Source of the DNA: Candidatus Bathyarchaeota archaeon
GTDB taxonomy: Archaea; Thermoproteota; Bathyarchaeia; 40CM-2-53-6
Assembly (NCBI GenBank): GCA_005884605.1
Contig: VBBE01000029.1
Span: forward strand, 1-32,341
Direction: 5' to 3'
DNA: 32,341 nt
Made by a program: the position numbers and the translations under genes. The notes under the pieces were generated by a model. The model was not told where the DNA came from. It made no database searches and was given only the letters and a program-made list of their open reading frames with translations. Positions 8,435 to 15,423 of the stretch are shown here, piece by piece. Position 1 is the stretch's first letter. Each line of letters begins with the position of its first letter.

Positions 8435-8443
8435 CATATATAC
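8435..8443. promoter_or_regulatory. TATA element shared by the rnz operon and the L21e operon
   Basis: CATATATAC is nearly symmetric and sits between two divergent operons. On the minus strand its centre is 26 bases before the ATG at 8413, the spacing of a leaderless archaeal transcript. On the plus strand the expected transcript start is near 8466, leaving a 22-base leader that carries GGAG at 8475-8478 and the TTG start of L21e at 8488. One element may therefore serve both directions. Inferred from sequence and spacing. Confidence 0.6.
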
Positions 8444-8487
8444 GGAACCTCCGGGCCCCCAACTTTCTCCATACGGAGATCTTGCTG

Positions 8488-8787
8488 TTGAGACGTTCCA
8501 AGGGTTTCAGGACGAAGACCAGAACCCTGATCAGCAGAAAGCCTCGGGACAGAGGCAAGCAGCCTCTTGGAAGACTCCTTATCGCCTATACTCCAGGCCA
8601 GATGGTCAAAATCATGATCAATCCCGCGGTCCAGAAGGGGATGCCACATCGCCGGTATCATGGCCGCGTTGGAACTATTGCGGAGAAGCGGGGCCGCAGC
8701 TATGTTGTCGAGGTAGCCGGGACGAAGACGCCTCGTATCATTATCGCGAGGCCTGAGCACATTACCTCGGTAGAAGAGTCGAGCTGA
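8488..8787 (+). CDS. rpl21e: Large subunit ribosomal protein L21e (eL21)
   Basis: Ribosomal protein L21e, 99 residues and highly basic. The N-terminus RRSKGFRTKTR and the core block PGQMVKIMINPAVQKGMPH, followed by HGRVGTI and IIARPEHI, are family hallmarks. The frame is open further upstream, but the TTG at 8488 is the proper start: it gives the family length, has GGAG nine bases before it, and lies just downstream of the transcript start predicted from the TATA element at 8435-8443. Earlier starts in the frame would lie before that transcript start. First gene of the L21e-RpoF-DUF655-KsgA cluster that is conserved in archaea. Confidence 0.95.
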   Translation: MRRSKGFRTKTRTLISRKPRDRGKQPLGRLLIAYTPGQMVKIMINPAVQKGMPHRRYHGRVGTIAEKRGRSYVVEVAGTKTPRIIIARPEHITSVEESS

Positions 8788-8788
8788 T

Positions 8789-9118
8789 ATGGCTAGGAAG
8801 ATTGTCGAAGGAAAAATCGTGACGAATGCTGAGGCCCAGGAGATCCTGGGAAAAATCAAGGAGGAAGAGCTTGGAGAGTTTCAGCGTAGGACTCTTGATT
8901 ATGCGCGGAAGTTCTCGAAGATCTCGCCAGATAAAGCTGAGAAGCTCGTTGAGGACTTGTCATCGAAGCTTCAGCTGGATAGGGCTGATGCTATCCAGAT
9001 CGTGAACTCACTTCCAAAGACGATTGAGGAGCTTAGGGCCGTGTTGACTGTAAAGGGCAGGTTCGTGAGCACGGATCAGCTCAACGGTATTCTGGAAATT
9101 ATGAAACGGTATGTCTAG
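8789..9118 (+). CDS. rpoF: DNA-directed RNA polymerase subunit F (Rpb4 homologue)
   Basis: The archaeal Rpb4-like subunit, which pairs with subunit E (Rpb7) to form the stalk of RNA polymerase and helps in open complex formation and termination. At 109 residues it has the expected size. The sequence is helical and acidic at the N-terminus, with the HRDC-like C-terminal segment PDKAEKLVEDLSSKL followed by ADAIQIVNSLPKTIEELRAVL, typical of the family. The ATG is one base after the L21e stop, so the two genes share a transcript. Confidence 0.95.
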   Translation: MARKIVEGKIVTNAEAQEILGKIKEEELGEFQRRTLDYARKFSKISPDKAEKLVEDLSSKLQLDRADAIQIVNSLPKTIEELRAVLTVKGRFVSTDQLNGILEIMKRYV

Positions 9119-9161
9119 CCGATAGAAGCTTCTGACCGATACCCAATTAAGCAGAAAACGT

Positions 9162-9256
9162 GTGGTCCTAAATGACCACCATTGGTTCTCCGACACCCTA
9201 GCAACCGACGAAGATTAACTGCGCAATTGCAAGAGAACCTCTAGGGAGAAAGGAGG
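9162..9256 (+). promoter_or_regulatory. Structured leader before DUF655 with strong ribosome binding site
   Basis: The 145 bases between rpoF and the DUF655 gene carry two inverted repeats: GTGGTC/GACCAC (9162-9167 with 9174-9179, six-base loop) and GGTTCTC/GAGAACC (9184-9190 with 9233-9239, 42-base loop). They are followed by AGGAGG at 9251-9256, seven bases before the TTG at 9264. The first hairpin could end or slow rpoF transcription; the second places the ribosome binding site just downstream of a closed stem. Pairing is read directly, function is inferred. Confidence 0.5.
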
Positions 9257-9263
9257 CCTATTC

Positions 9264-9848
9264 TTGGCGATTCACGAAGACGAGTACTTACAGAGAAGAC
9301 ATGTTTACGAGGAACACGCATACGTCCTGGACTTCCTCCCTTATGGCAGGTCGTCGGAGAAGTCGAGACACTTGGCGGTTCCGACTGTCCAGATTATGGG
9401 CGAACAGTTTTTCACACTGCTAGAGGCGGAGCTCAAGATTGGCGCTACTGTGCTGGTTCACGAGCGAATCTACATCGGGCGCGAGCGTAGGGAGAAGGTT
9501 GACAGAATTCTTACCAGGATCAGCTACGACCAGCTCACGGCGAATGCAAAGGCCGAGATCGTGCCCTTGATCGCGGAATTGGTCAAAAGTCAAGAGAAAA
9601 GATTCGTAGAATTCTTCAACAACTCGCAGCCTGTCACTCCTCGAATGCATTCGCTCGAGTTGTTGCCGGGTATTGGCAAGAAGTCGATGTGGCAGATCGT
9701 CAACGTGAGAGAGAAGAAACCGTTCACCAGCTACAAGGATGTCCAGGAACGAACCGGGCTCAGTGACATTCCAAAGATAGTCTCGAAAAGAGTCATGGAA
9801 GAGCTGAGCACTGAGTCGAAGTACCGGCTTTTCACAAGGAGTGTATGA
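9264..9848 (+). CDS. DUF655 family nucleic-acid-binding protein (COG1491)
   Basis: A 194-residue archaeal protein of unknown exact function, usually annotated as predicted RNA-binding. The N-terminal half (EEHAYVLDFLPYGR, later ATVLVHERIYIG) is the DUF655 beta-barrel region; the C-terminal third carries a helix-hairpin-helix motif (LELLPGIGKKSMWQIV) as found in proteins that bind DNA or RNA backbones. The start is TTG 9264, chosen because of the AGGAGG seven bases upstream. It overlaps the start of ksgA, and the rpoF-DUF655-ksgA order is conserved in many archaea, suggesting a role near ribosome assembly or transcription. Confidence 0.93.
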   Translation: MAIHEDEYLQRRHVYEEHAYVLDFLPYGRSSEKSRHLAVPTVQIMGEQFFTLLEAELKIGATVLVHERIYIGRERREKVDRILTRISYDQLTANAKAEIVPLIAELVKSQEKRFVEFFNNSQPVTPRMHSLELLPGIGKKSMWQIVNVREKKPFTSYKDVQERTGLSDIPKIVSKRVMEELSTESKYRLFTRSV

Positions 9849-10662
9849 GCTTGTGGCATCGCCCGTCCTCTATCGACCGGTGAAGAGACTGGGCCAGAAT
9901 TTCCTGGCCAACAAACACATCGCCTCAAGAGTAGTATCGACCGGCGAGCTGACTAGGACGGACACCGTTCTAGAGCCTGGAGCCGGATACGGGACCCTAA
10001 CCCACCTTTTAGAGGAACAAGCGGGTCGCGTATTAGCCGTTGAGAAAGACCGGAGGTTAGCGTCGCATCTACGGAAGGAATTCGAGAAGAGTCCAACTAT
10101 CTCTGTCATCGAGGGAGACGTGCTCAAGATCCCTCTTCCCCAGTTCAACAAGGTAGTGGGAACTCCACCATACGTCCTATCGTCAAAGCTAATCCTCTTT
10201 CTAGCAAAGAGAAAGTTCGAGCTTGCATCTCTGGTGCTCCAGAAAGAGTTTGGAGAAAGACTTCTAGCCGAGCCGGGAACTGCAGAATATGGAAGATTGT
10301 CCATTACTGCGCAACGCTATCTGAGGATTAGGCCAATGATGAACATCCCTGCGACCGCTTTTCGACCCCGCCCCAAGGTGGACTCGATTCTCCTACGAAT
10401 ATCCCCGAACGATGTCAACACAACCGTAAACGAGGATCTGTTTGAAGAGCTGGTCCGTGGGCTATTCAATCAGCGTAGACGGGTTGTGAGAAGCTCTTTC
10501 CTCCATTATCTATCCAAGAAAATCGGCCGCGAAAAAGCCAGGACAAGTCTGGGAGCTATGACTCTGCCTGAAAAGAGAGTCTTTCAGCTGACTGTCAGCG
10601 ATCTTGAGGAGCTCTGTCAGCAACTCTCCAAGGCTCTCGGCCATGGTCAACCTTTTGCTTGA
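9841..10662 (+). CDS. ksgA: 16S rRNA dimethyladenosine transferase (KsgA/Dim1)
   Basis: Dimethylates the two adjacent adenosines near the 3' end of 16S rRNA during small subunit assembly. The N-terminal LGQNFLANKHIA, the SAM-binding motif EPGAGYGTLT and the acidic VEKDRRLA are canonical. The usual catalytic NLPY/NIPY motif reads TPPY (VVGTPPYVLSSKL), so the Asn is a Thr; I cannot tell by eye whether this is lineage-typical. The C-terminal domain contains the FRPRPKVDS block. The GTG at 9841 overlaps the end of DUF655; a second GTG at 9853 is possible. At 273 residues it is complete. Confidence 0.95.
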   Translation: MYELVASPVLYRPVKRLGQNFLANKHIASRVVSTGELTRTDTVLEPGAGYGTLTHLLEEQAGRVLAVEKDRRLASHLRKEFEKSPTISVIEGDVLKIPLPQFNKVVGTPPYVLSSKLILFLAKRKFELASLVLQKEFGERLLAEPGTAEYGRLSITAQRYLRIRPMMNIPATAFRPRPKVDSILLRISPNDVNTTVNEDLFEELVRGLFNQRRRVVRSSFLHYLSKKIGREKARTSLGAMTLPEKRVFQLTVSDLEELCQQLSKALGHGQPFA

Positions 10663-10691
10663 GGGTCTATTTCGGGACACAGTTCAACGGC

Positions 10692-10701
10692 AATAATATA
10701 T
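10692..10701 (+). promoter_or_regulatory. TATA element for L40e
   Basis: AATAATATAT lies about 35 bases before the ATG at 10732. Transcription would begin around 10723, giving a leader of fewer than 10 bases. It separates L40e from the ksgA operon as an independent unit. Confidence 0.55.
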
Positions 10702-10731
10702 TGTAGGCAGAACACTCGTGATGTATCTCCC

Positions 10732-10896
10732 ATGCCGATCACTGACGTGATGAAGAAACAGCTTGCCCAACGTCATAGGCTCTTCTTCAAAATATGCAGG
10801 ACGTGCGGGTCACGGAACTCGCCTAACGCCTACAGATGCCGCCGCTGCCGTGGAGATAACCTTCGCTGGAAGAAAAGAGAACTCGGAGCTAAGTAA
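10732..10896 (+). CDS. rpl40e: Large subunit ribosomal protein L40e (eL40)
   Basis: A 54-residue zinc-ribbon ribosomal protein. It starts MPITDVMKKQLAQRHRLFFK and holds four cysteines in two pairs (ICRTCG and YRCRRCR) spaced as in archaeal L40e; the rest is basic. The stop TAA is at 10894. It lies between ksgA and the convergent sucD. Recognised directly from translation. Confidence 0.95.
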   Translation: MPITDVMKKQLAQRHRLFFKICRTCGSRNSPNAYRCRRCRGDNLRWKKRELGAK

Positions 10897-10912
10897 ACAG
10901 CTAGGCAACGAT

Positions 10913-11794
10913 CTACTGCAACGGGGAAACCTGTTGGAGTAGTAGTCTAGGAAGCTCGGACGGAACTTCAGCGACCAGGACACCAGCTTCCCTCAAGCTC
11001 TTCATCTTGGCATCGGCTGTTCCCTCTGTCCCGGTTATGATCGCGCCAGCATGGCCCATTCGCTTGCCCGGGGGCGCCGCTCGGCCAGCAATGTACGCTG
11101 CGACTCGCTTAGGATATTTCGTGTCGCCAATGTAATTTGCAGCGTCCTCTTCAGCAGAACCTCCGATCTCTCCGATCAGAACGACTGTATCGGTTCCGGG
11201 ATCATCTCGGAAGAGTTTGAGAACGTCGACGAAGTTGAGTCCCGTGAATGGGTCGCCGCCTATTCCGAGACAGGTGGATTGTCCGATTCCATCGTGGGTC
11301 AGTGATGCCGCGATTTCATAGGTTAGGGTCCCGCTTCTAGAAACGAGGCCGACCTTCCCCGGCTTGAAAACGTCCCCGGGCATGATGCCCAGCTTGGATT
11401 CTCCTGCGGTGATTATTCCGGGAGTGTTGGGGCCGATGATTGTTGCTCCGCGGTTCTTTGCGTACTCTATGAGTATCATGGTGTCTCTTGCCGGGATCAT
11501 TTCTGTAATTATCACGACAGGGCTAAGGCCAGCGTCGATTGCTTCCATCCCTGCTTCTTTGGCGAATGGGGCGGGGACGAAGATTATCGAGGCGTTCGCG
11601 TCTGTTTTTTCGAGGGCTGAGGCTACTGTGTCGAATACCGGAAGACCAACAGCAGTTGTCCCTCCTTTCCCTGGGGTTACCCCTGCGACGATTCTTGTTC
11701 CATAGTCCAGCATGAGGCGAGTATGAAAGGATCCTTGGTTGCCGGTTATTCCCTGGACAATCGCACGGGTCTGTTTCCCCATCAATACTGCCAT
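10913..11794 (-). CDS. sucD: Succinate-CoA ligase (ADP-forming), alpha subunit
   Basis: Alpha subunit of succinyl-CoA synthetase, which interconverts succinyl-CoA and succinate with substrate-level ATP formation. At 293 residues it has the usual length. The CoA-binding N-terminus ([16 protein letters not shown]), the [20 protein letters not shown] block and the active-site His region ([14 protein letters not shown], where His is phosphorylated) are all intact. The ATG follows the sucC stop with no gap (TAG-ATG), so sucC and sucD are coupled. It supports an oxidative or partial citric acid cycle, or 2-oxoacid fermentation. Confidence 0.97.
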   Translation of the reverse strand: MAVLMGKQTRAIVQGITGNQGSFHTRLMLDYGTRIVAGVTPGKGGTTAVGLPVFDTVASALEKTDANASIIFVPAPFAKEAGMEAIDAGLSPVVIITEMIPARDTMILIEYAKNRGATIIGPNTPGIITAGESKLGIMPGDVFKPGKVGLVSRSGTLTYEIAASLTHDGIGQSTCLGIGGDPFTGLNFVDVLKLFRDDPGTDTVVLIGEIGGSAEEDAANYIGDTKYPKRVAAYIAGRAAPPGKRMGHAGAIITGTEGTADAKMKSLREAGVLVAEVPSELPRLLLQQVSPLQ

Positions 11795-12865
11795 CTATGC
11801 AACCACCTCACTTACGACGAGTCTAGCTGCCTCATCCATCTTGTCCATAGCCCTCAGGCCCGCGGACTGGAGTATCTTCCTTCCCTCTTCCTGATTAGTT
11901 CCAACCATCCGTATGACGAGTGGTTTCTTGAGACCCATGACCTTCTTCACATCAACGATTCCTTTCGCGACTTCGTCGCATCTAGTAATTCCGGCTAGGA
12001 TATTGACGAATACGGCCTTAACCTTGTCAGCGCCCTGGATGATCTGGAGCGCTGTCGCGACGTGCTCAGCGTTAGCTCCTCCCCCAACATCGCAGAAGTT
12101 GGCCGGCTTTCCACCGTACTGTTTGACCAGGTCGAGTGTTGCCATGACGAGCCCTGCGCCGTTTCCGATGATGCCGATATCGCCGTCTAGCTCAACGAAG
12201 GCGAGACCGTTATCGCGAGCCTTGGACTCCAAGGCTGTAACTTCACTGCTGATCTCTTTGGATCTCTCTTGGAATTCGGGATGTCGGAAAAGACTGTTGT
12301 CGTCAACTATCACTCGCAGGTCTGCGGCGACAAACCGGCCGTCTTGCATCTCGATAACAGGGTTACTCTCGACAAGCTCCGCATCATAGATCACGGACAG
12401 TCGATAGAGATTGGAGAGGAATTCAGTGAAGGTGCCTTGCTGAGCGCCCTGATATCCGAGCTTCAAAGCGATTAGTCGGGCGTCGTAGCCCCTCATCCCG
12501 AAGACGGGGTCAATGCGGTGTCTGAGAACTTTCTCAGGTGTCTGTCGGGCGACCTCCTCAATGTCGATTCCACCCTGGTCGCTGGCGAGAACGGTCTGGC
12601 ACCGGTTCGCACGATCTAACACGATGCTGGCGAAGAGCTCTTTCTTCGCCGCAGCTTTCTGTTCGATGAGGACTTTCTTGACTCTCTCGCCTTTGATGGT
12701 CATATTCAGAATCTCGGTTGCGCGGTCCCGTGTCTCGTCGGGTTTGCTGGCGAACTTTATTCCACCGGCCTTTCCGCGTCCCGCCACTAGAACCTGGGCC
12801 TTGATTACAGCCTCTCCACCGATACGCTTGTGAATATCCCTAGCTTCCTCCGATGTAGAAGCCAC
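11795..12865 (-). CDS. sucC: Succinate-CoA ligase (ADP-forming), beta subunit, lacking a proper start
   Basis: Beta subunit of succinyl-CoA synthetase, with the ATP-grasp fold (AVIKAQVLVAGRGKAGGIKF) and the C-terminal ligase region (GNGAGLVMATLDLVKQYGG, FCDVGGGA, VNILAGITRCDEVA). GTG 12865 is the first canonical start in frame, but homology clearly extends 17 residues further upstream (EAKSIAQNLGINTPRGA, 12866-12916), matching the AK..L..YG...P.G start of the family. In that frame the preceding codon is TGA (12917-12919). An ATG at 12920 is one base out of frame, and the usual first residues (M-x-L-x-E-Y) are missing. The gene thus seems damaged at its 5' end, or the assembly is. The remaining 356 residues look sound. 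Confidence 0.9.
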   Translation of the reverse strand: MASTSEEARDIHKRIGGEAVIKAQVLVAGRGKAGGIKFASKPDETRDRATEILNMTIKGERVKKVLIEQKAAAKKELFASIVLDRANRCQTVLASDQGGIDIEEVARQTPEKVLRHRIDPVFGMRGYDARLIALKLGYQGAQQGTFTEFLSNLYRLSVIYDAELVESNPVIEMQDGRFVAADLRVIVDDNSLFRHPEFQERSKEISSEVTALESKARDNGLAFVELDGDIGIIGNGAGLVMATLDLVKQYGGKPANFCDVGGGANAEHVATALQIIQGADKVKAVFVNILAGITRCDEVAKGIVDVKKVMGLKKPLVIRMVGTNQEEGRKILQSAGLRAMDKMDEAARLVVSEVVA

Positions 12866-13430
12866 CGCACCTCGGGGAGTGTTGATGCCTAGATTTTGTG
12901 CGATAGACTTCGCCTCTCATCCTCCTCGATTCTCGGTTCTTTGCATTCTCAAGCCTGAACACAACGGAATAGATGTTGGCGCGGTTCAGCGTCCTGAAGA
13001 AGGCCTCCGCATCCTTGCTCTTTTTGAGTGCCTTGATAAGATCCTCGGGCAGTTTCGCACTGCTAGGCGGGCTGTAGGCTCGGTTCCACCCGCCGTCTCT
13101 CTTCGCCTCATGTACTTGCTTACGGCCGGCTGGCTTCATTCTTCCTTGGCTTATCAGCGTCTCGGCGCGTTTGGCGTTGATCTTTGACCAGATGCTCTTT
13201 GGTCTTCGAGGCACGAATCTGCCTAGCCATGACCTTTCATGGTAAGGCCGTGCTTGGCCTGTGATCCACCCGTAGCACAACGCCACATCCAGCGCTTCGG
13301 AAGTGTTTACCGAAGAAACTGCAGAAGCCTTCTTGAAAAAGCGAATCCGTATCCCCTTTGACTTGGAAAAGTTCTAGGCTAGCCACTTATCCCATTGACT
13401 TGCCAATTGGAATTTGAGTATCTCGTCCAT
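12840..13430 (-). pseudogene. YdeI/OmdA-like protein gene with in-frame TAG and lost 3' end
   Basis: A gene of the YdeI/OmpD-associated (bacteriocin-protection-like) family. From ATG 13430 the frame gives MDEILKFQLASQWDKWLA, then TAG (13374-13376), then NFSKSKGIRIRFFKKAS and onward through the family hallmarks ALCYGWITGQ, RFVPRRPKSIWSKINAKRAE, GRMKPAG and FFRTLNRANIYSVVFRLENAK. Homology stops around ENAKNRESR (near 12930); the last 27 codons read sucC sequence in the wrong frame and end at 12840. So the gene has a nonsense codon where the family carries an ordinary polar residue, and its natural 3' end is missing. A TTAACA element about 28 bases before 13430 supports that ATG. Function of the family is unclear. 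Confidence 0.82.
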
Positions 13431-13534
13431 GGCACCCCCAAAAGGGAAGGAGGGCATTGTTAAGTTGCCGGACGGTTCCGAGCAGACTTCACTCTCCAGC
13501 GTCAACAGACTCGATAGAACCGCTGAGGGTAATG

Positions 13535-13682
13535 CATTTATGAAGCAGGGGATTCTTTAGCTCAGAAGTCGGTTTAGGACGACTGGGATAGGTCAACGCT
13601 TGTTCGGGCGCGAGATTCCCAAGGGTCGAGAAACTCAAGCAGTAGAGACCCTATCAGTCTATCAGGACGGGTCGAGGTTTCA
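13535..13682 (+). promoter_or_regulatory. Promoter and structured leader of the KH-protein operon
   Basis: A TATA-like CATTTATGA at 13535-13543 predicts a transcript start near 13566, leaving a leader of about 115 bases, long for an archaeon. It holds AGTCG/CGACT (13567-13571 with 13580-13584, eight-base loop) and AGGGTC/GACCCT (13622-13627 with 13647-13652). GAGG at 13674-13677 is a ribosome binding site five bases before the ATG. Pairing seen directly; function inferred. Confidence 0.45.
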
Positions 13683-14195
13683 ATGGTAAAGACGATCCTG
13701 GACAGTTTCTGTGTCAAGAGCGGAATCTTTTGCTCCAGGTGCGAGGAGAAGCTGAAGAAGGGTCAGATCACTGACCTAGACATCAGGGTTATTCGCAGTA
13801 TCACTGAGCTCGAGAAGGAGAATCCGACTCTCCAGAACGTTACTTTCCATAAGGCTGTCGAGGCGGGTGATATTATGGCGCTTATGGTTGACCGGAGGGG
13901 GATGGACACGTTTCTGGCGAGCGGTGCCAAGCTGGCCAAGAATCTCGGTGACCGCGTCGGTAGACGGGTGAAGGTCCTCAGCCAAGGAGGAGATGATAGA
14001 GACTTTCTCGAGGGCCTCTTCATACCATTCTCGATCCTAACAATCAACACTATCTGGCTCCCGGATGGGAGCCGGGAGACCAAGGTTATCTTGAACGGGC
14101 GGAGGCCGTGGCGGAACCCTGTGGATTTTGAGGTCGTCAAGAAGCTCGCGCGTGAACTGAAGAGTCTGACGCTTAGAATAGAGTTCGAAGACTGA
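13683..14195 (+). CDS. Archaeal zinc-ribbon / KH-like RNA-binding protein
   Basis: A 170-residue protein with an N-terminal cysteine cluster (SFCVKSGIFCSRCEEKLKKG, three Cys within twelve residues) suited to metal binding. It is followed by a central segment that resembles a KH domain (DIMALMVDRRGMDTFLASGAKLAKNLGDRVGRRVKVL), in which the usual GxxG loop is replaced by MDTF. The arrangement resembles archaeal NusA-like/KH proteins of unknown role in transcription or RNA metabolism. ATG with GAGG five bases upstream. It is followed after 8 bases by the flavoprotein gene, so the pair probably shares a transcript. Family assignment is from memory and moderate. Confidence 0.75.
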   Translation: MVKTILDSFCVKSGIFCSRCEEKLKKGQITDLDIRVIRSITELEKENPTLQNVTFHKAVEAGDIMALMVDRRGMDTFLASGAKLAKNLGDRVGRRVKVLSQGGDDRDFLEGLFIPFSILTINTIWLPDGSRETKVILNGRRPWRNPVDFEVVKKLARELKSLTLRIEFED

Positions 14196-14203
14196 CCTTC
14201 CCC

Positions 14204-15400
14204 TTGGGAAGCACCTCCGATCGCTATGATGTGGTTACGGTTGGAGCGGGAGTTGCAGGCTGTGAAGCCGCACTAGGGGCCGCGAAGATGAATGCGCGCG
14301 TTCTACTTCTAGAAGAACACCCACAGGTCGGCTTGCCAAGCCACTGTTCTGGGGTTGTGAGTCTCTCAGGACTCGAACTTCTGGGGTTGGATGCTCATTC
14401 CAGTTTTAGCCAGAAGCTGATCCATGGCGCCAGGTTCTTTCCACCTCGTGGTGAATCGATAGAAATTCGGAAGAAAGATCCTGTTGCGCTTATCCTGAAC
14501 AGGATGAAATTGGACCAGTTTCTTGCGAAGCAGGCTGTTGCGGCTGGTGTGGAGCTTCGGGCGAAGACTCGGGCCTCAAAGTTCGAACGGACAGCTGATG
14601 GAGATTCTCTCTCACTCGCAGATGGGTCGAAGGTTGCGAGTAAAGTCGTCATCGATGCGAGTGGTGTGGGAAGTAGGTTATCGGAGCAGGCTGGTCTTCG
14701 AGCACCTGATTGGGGAGAGATCCTGCCGGGTCTGCAGTATGAACTGGTCGATATGAAGGAGCAGAGTGATCTAGTTGAGCTCTTCTTCGGGTCCAAGAGA
14801 GCCCCGGGATTCTTCGCGTGGAGCATTCCCACTGGCAAGAACAGCGCAAGAGTAGGTCTCGCCTCGAAAAAGGGTAATGTCAAGAAATTCCTAGACGACC
14901 TTGTCAAGGAGCAGTGGCCGAAGGCTAATATCGATGCGACAAAATCAGGATCAGTTCTTGTCGCTGGGCCGATATCACGATGCTGGTCCCCTGGCTTCAT
15001 CGTGGTAGGAGATGCGGCTGGACAGGTGAAACAGACGACTGGCGGAGGGATCGTTATCGGAGGCTATTGTGGAAAGCTTTCTGGAATAGCTGCGGCATCG
15101 GCTGCAACCAACGTTGGAATACAGGCCGAACAGTTTCTGAGAAACTATGACGCACAGTGGAGAGAGAAATTCGGGTCAGACCTGCGAAAGATGGGTCTAG
15201 CAAGGAAACTATTTGCAGGTCTATCCGATGAGACTCTCGATCGATTATTCTCAGTTTTGCGGGACAATGTTTCAGAAATCGAGGCGGAAGGGGATATGGA
15301 CTTTCAAGGCAAAATAATCACTCGAATGCTGAAGAAGAGAAAGATCGCAACCCTCCTCCCGCGCGTCGCCGCAGACGCGGTCAAAGCAATATTTTCCTAA
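14204..15400 (+). CDS. Geranylgeranyl reductase family FAD-dependent oxidoreductase
   Basis: A 398-residue flavoprotein of the geranylgeranyl reductase group (COG0644), which in archaea saturates the isoprenoid chains of membrane lipids or reduces related polyprenyl compounds. The FAD-binding Rossmann motif YDVVTVGAGVAGCEAA starts at residue 8, the central PSHCSGVVS matches the conserved CxG region of these enzymes, and the second FAD motif FIVVGDAAGQVKQTTGGGI is near residue 268. TTG 14204 is the best start; later starts would cut into the Rossmann strand. It lies directly behind the KH-protein gene. Whether it is the main digeranylgeranylglycerophospholipid reductase or a paralogue cannot be told from this window. 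Confidence 0.88.
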   Translation: MGSTSDRYDVVTVGAGVAGCEAALGAAKMNARVLLLEEHPQVGLPSHCSGVVSLSGLELLGLDAHSSFSQKLIHGARFFPPRGESIEIRKKDPVALILNRMKLDQFLAKQAVAAGVELRAKTRASKFERTADGDSLSLADGSKVASKVVIDASGVGSRLSEQAGLRAPDWGEILPGLQYELVDMKEQSDLVELFFGSKRAPGFFAWSIPTGKNSARVGLASKKGNVKKFLDDLVKEQWPKANIDATKSGSVLVAGPISRCWSPGFIVVGDAAGQVKQTTGGGIVIGGYCGKLSGIAAASAATNVGIQAEQFLRNYDAQWREKFGSDLRKMGLARKLFAGLSDETLDRLFSVLRDNVSEIEAEGDMDFQGKIITRMLKKRKIATLLPRVAADAVKAIFS

Positions 15401-15423
15401 TCTAGGGCTTCGTCTCACGTTGA

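Noticed and set aside
13549..13620. tRNA-like start (TTTAGCTCAG with a following hairpin)
   Set aside because: The D-arm-like words are there, but the ends do not pair as an acceptor stem and no T-arm consensus is present; I treat the stretch as a leader.
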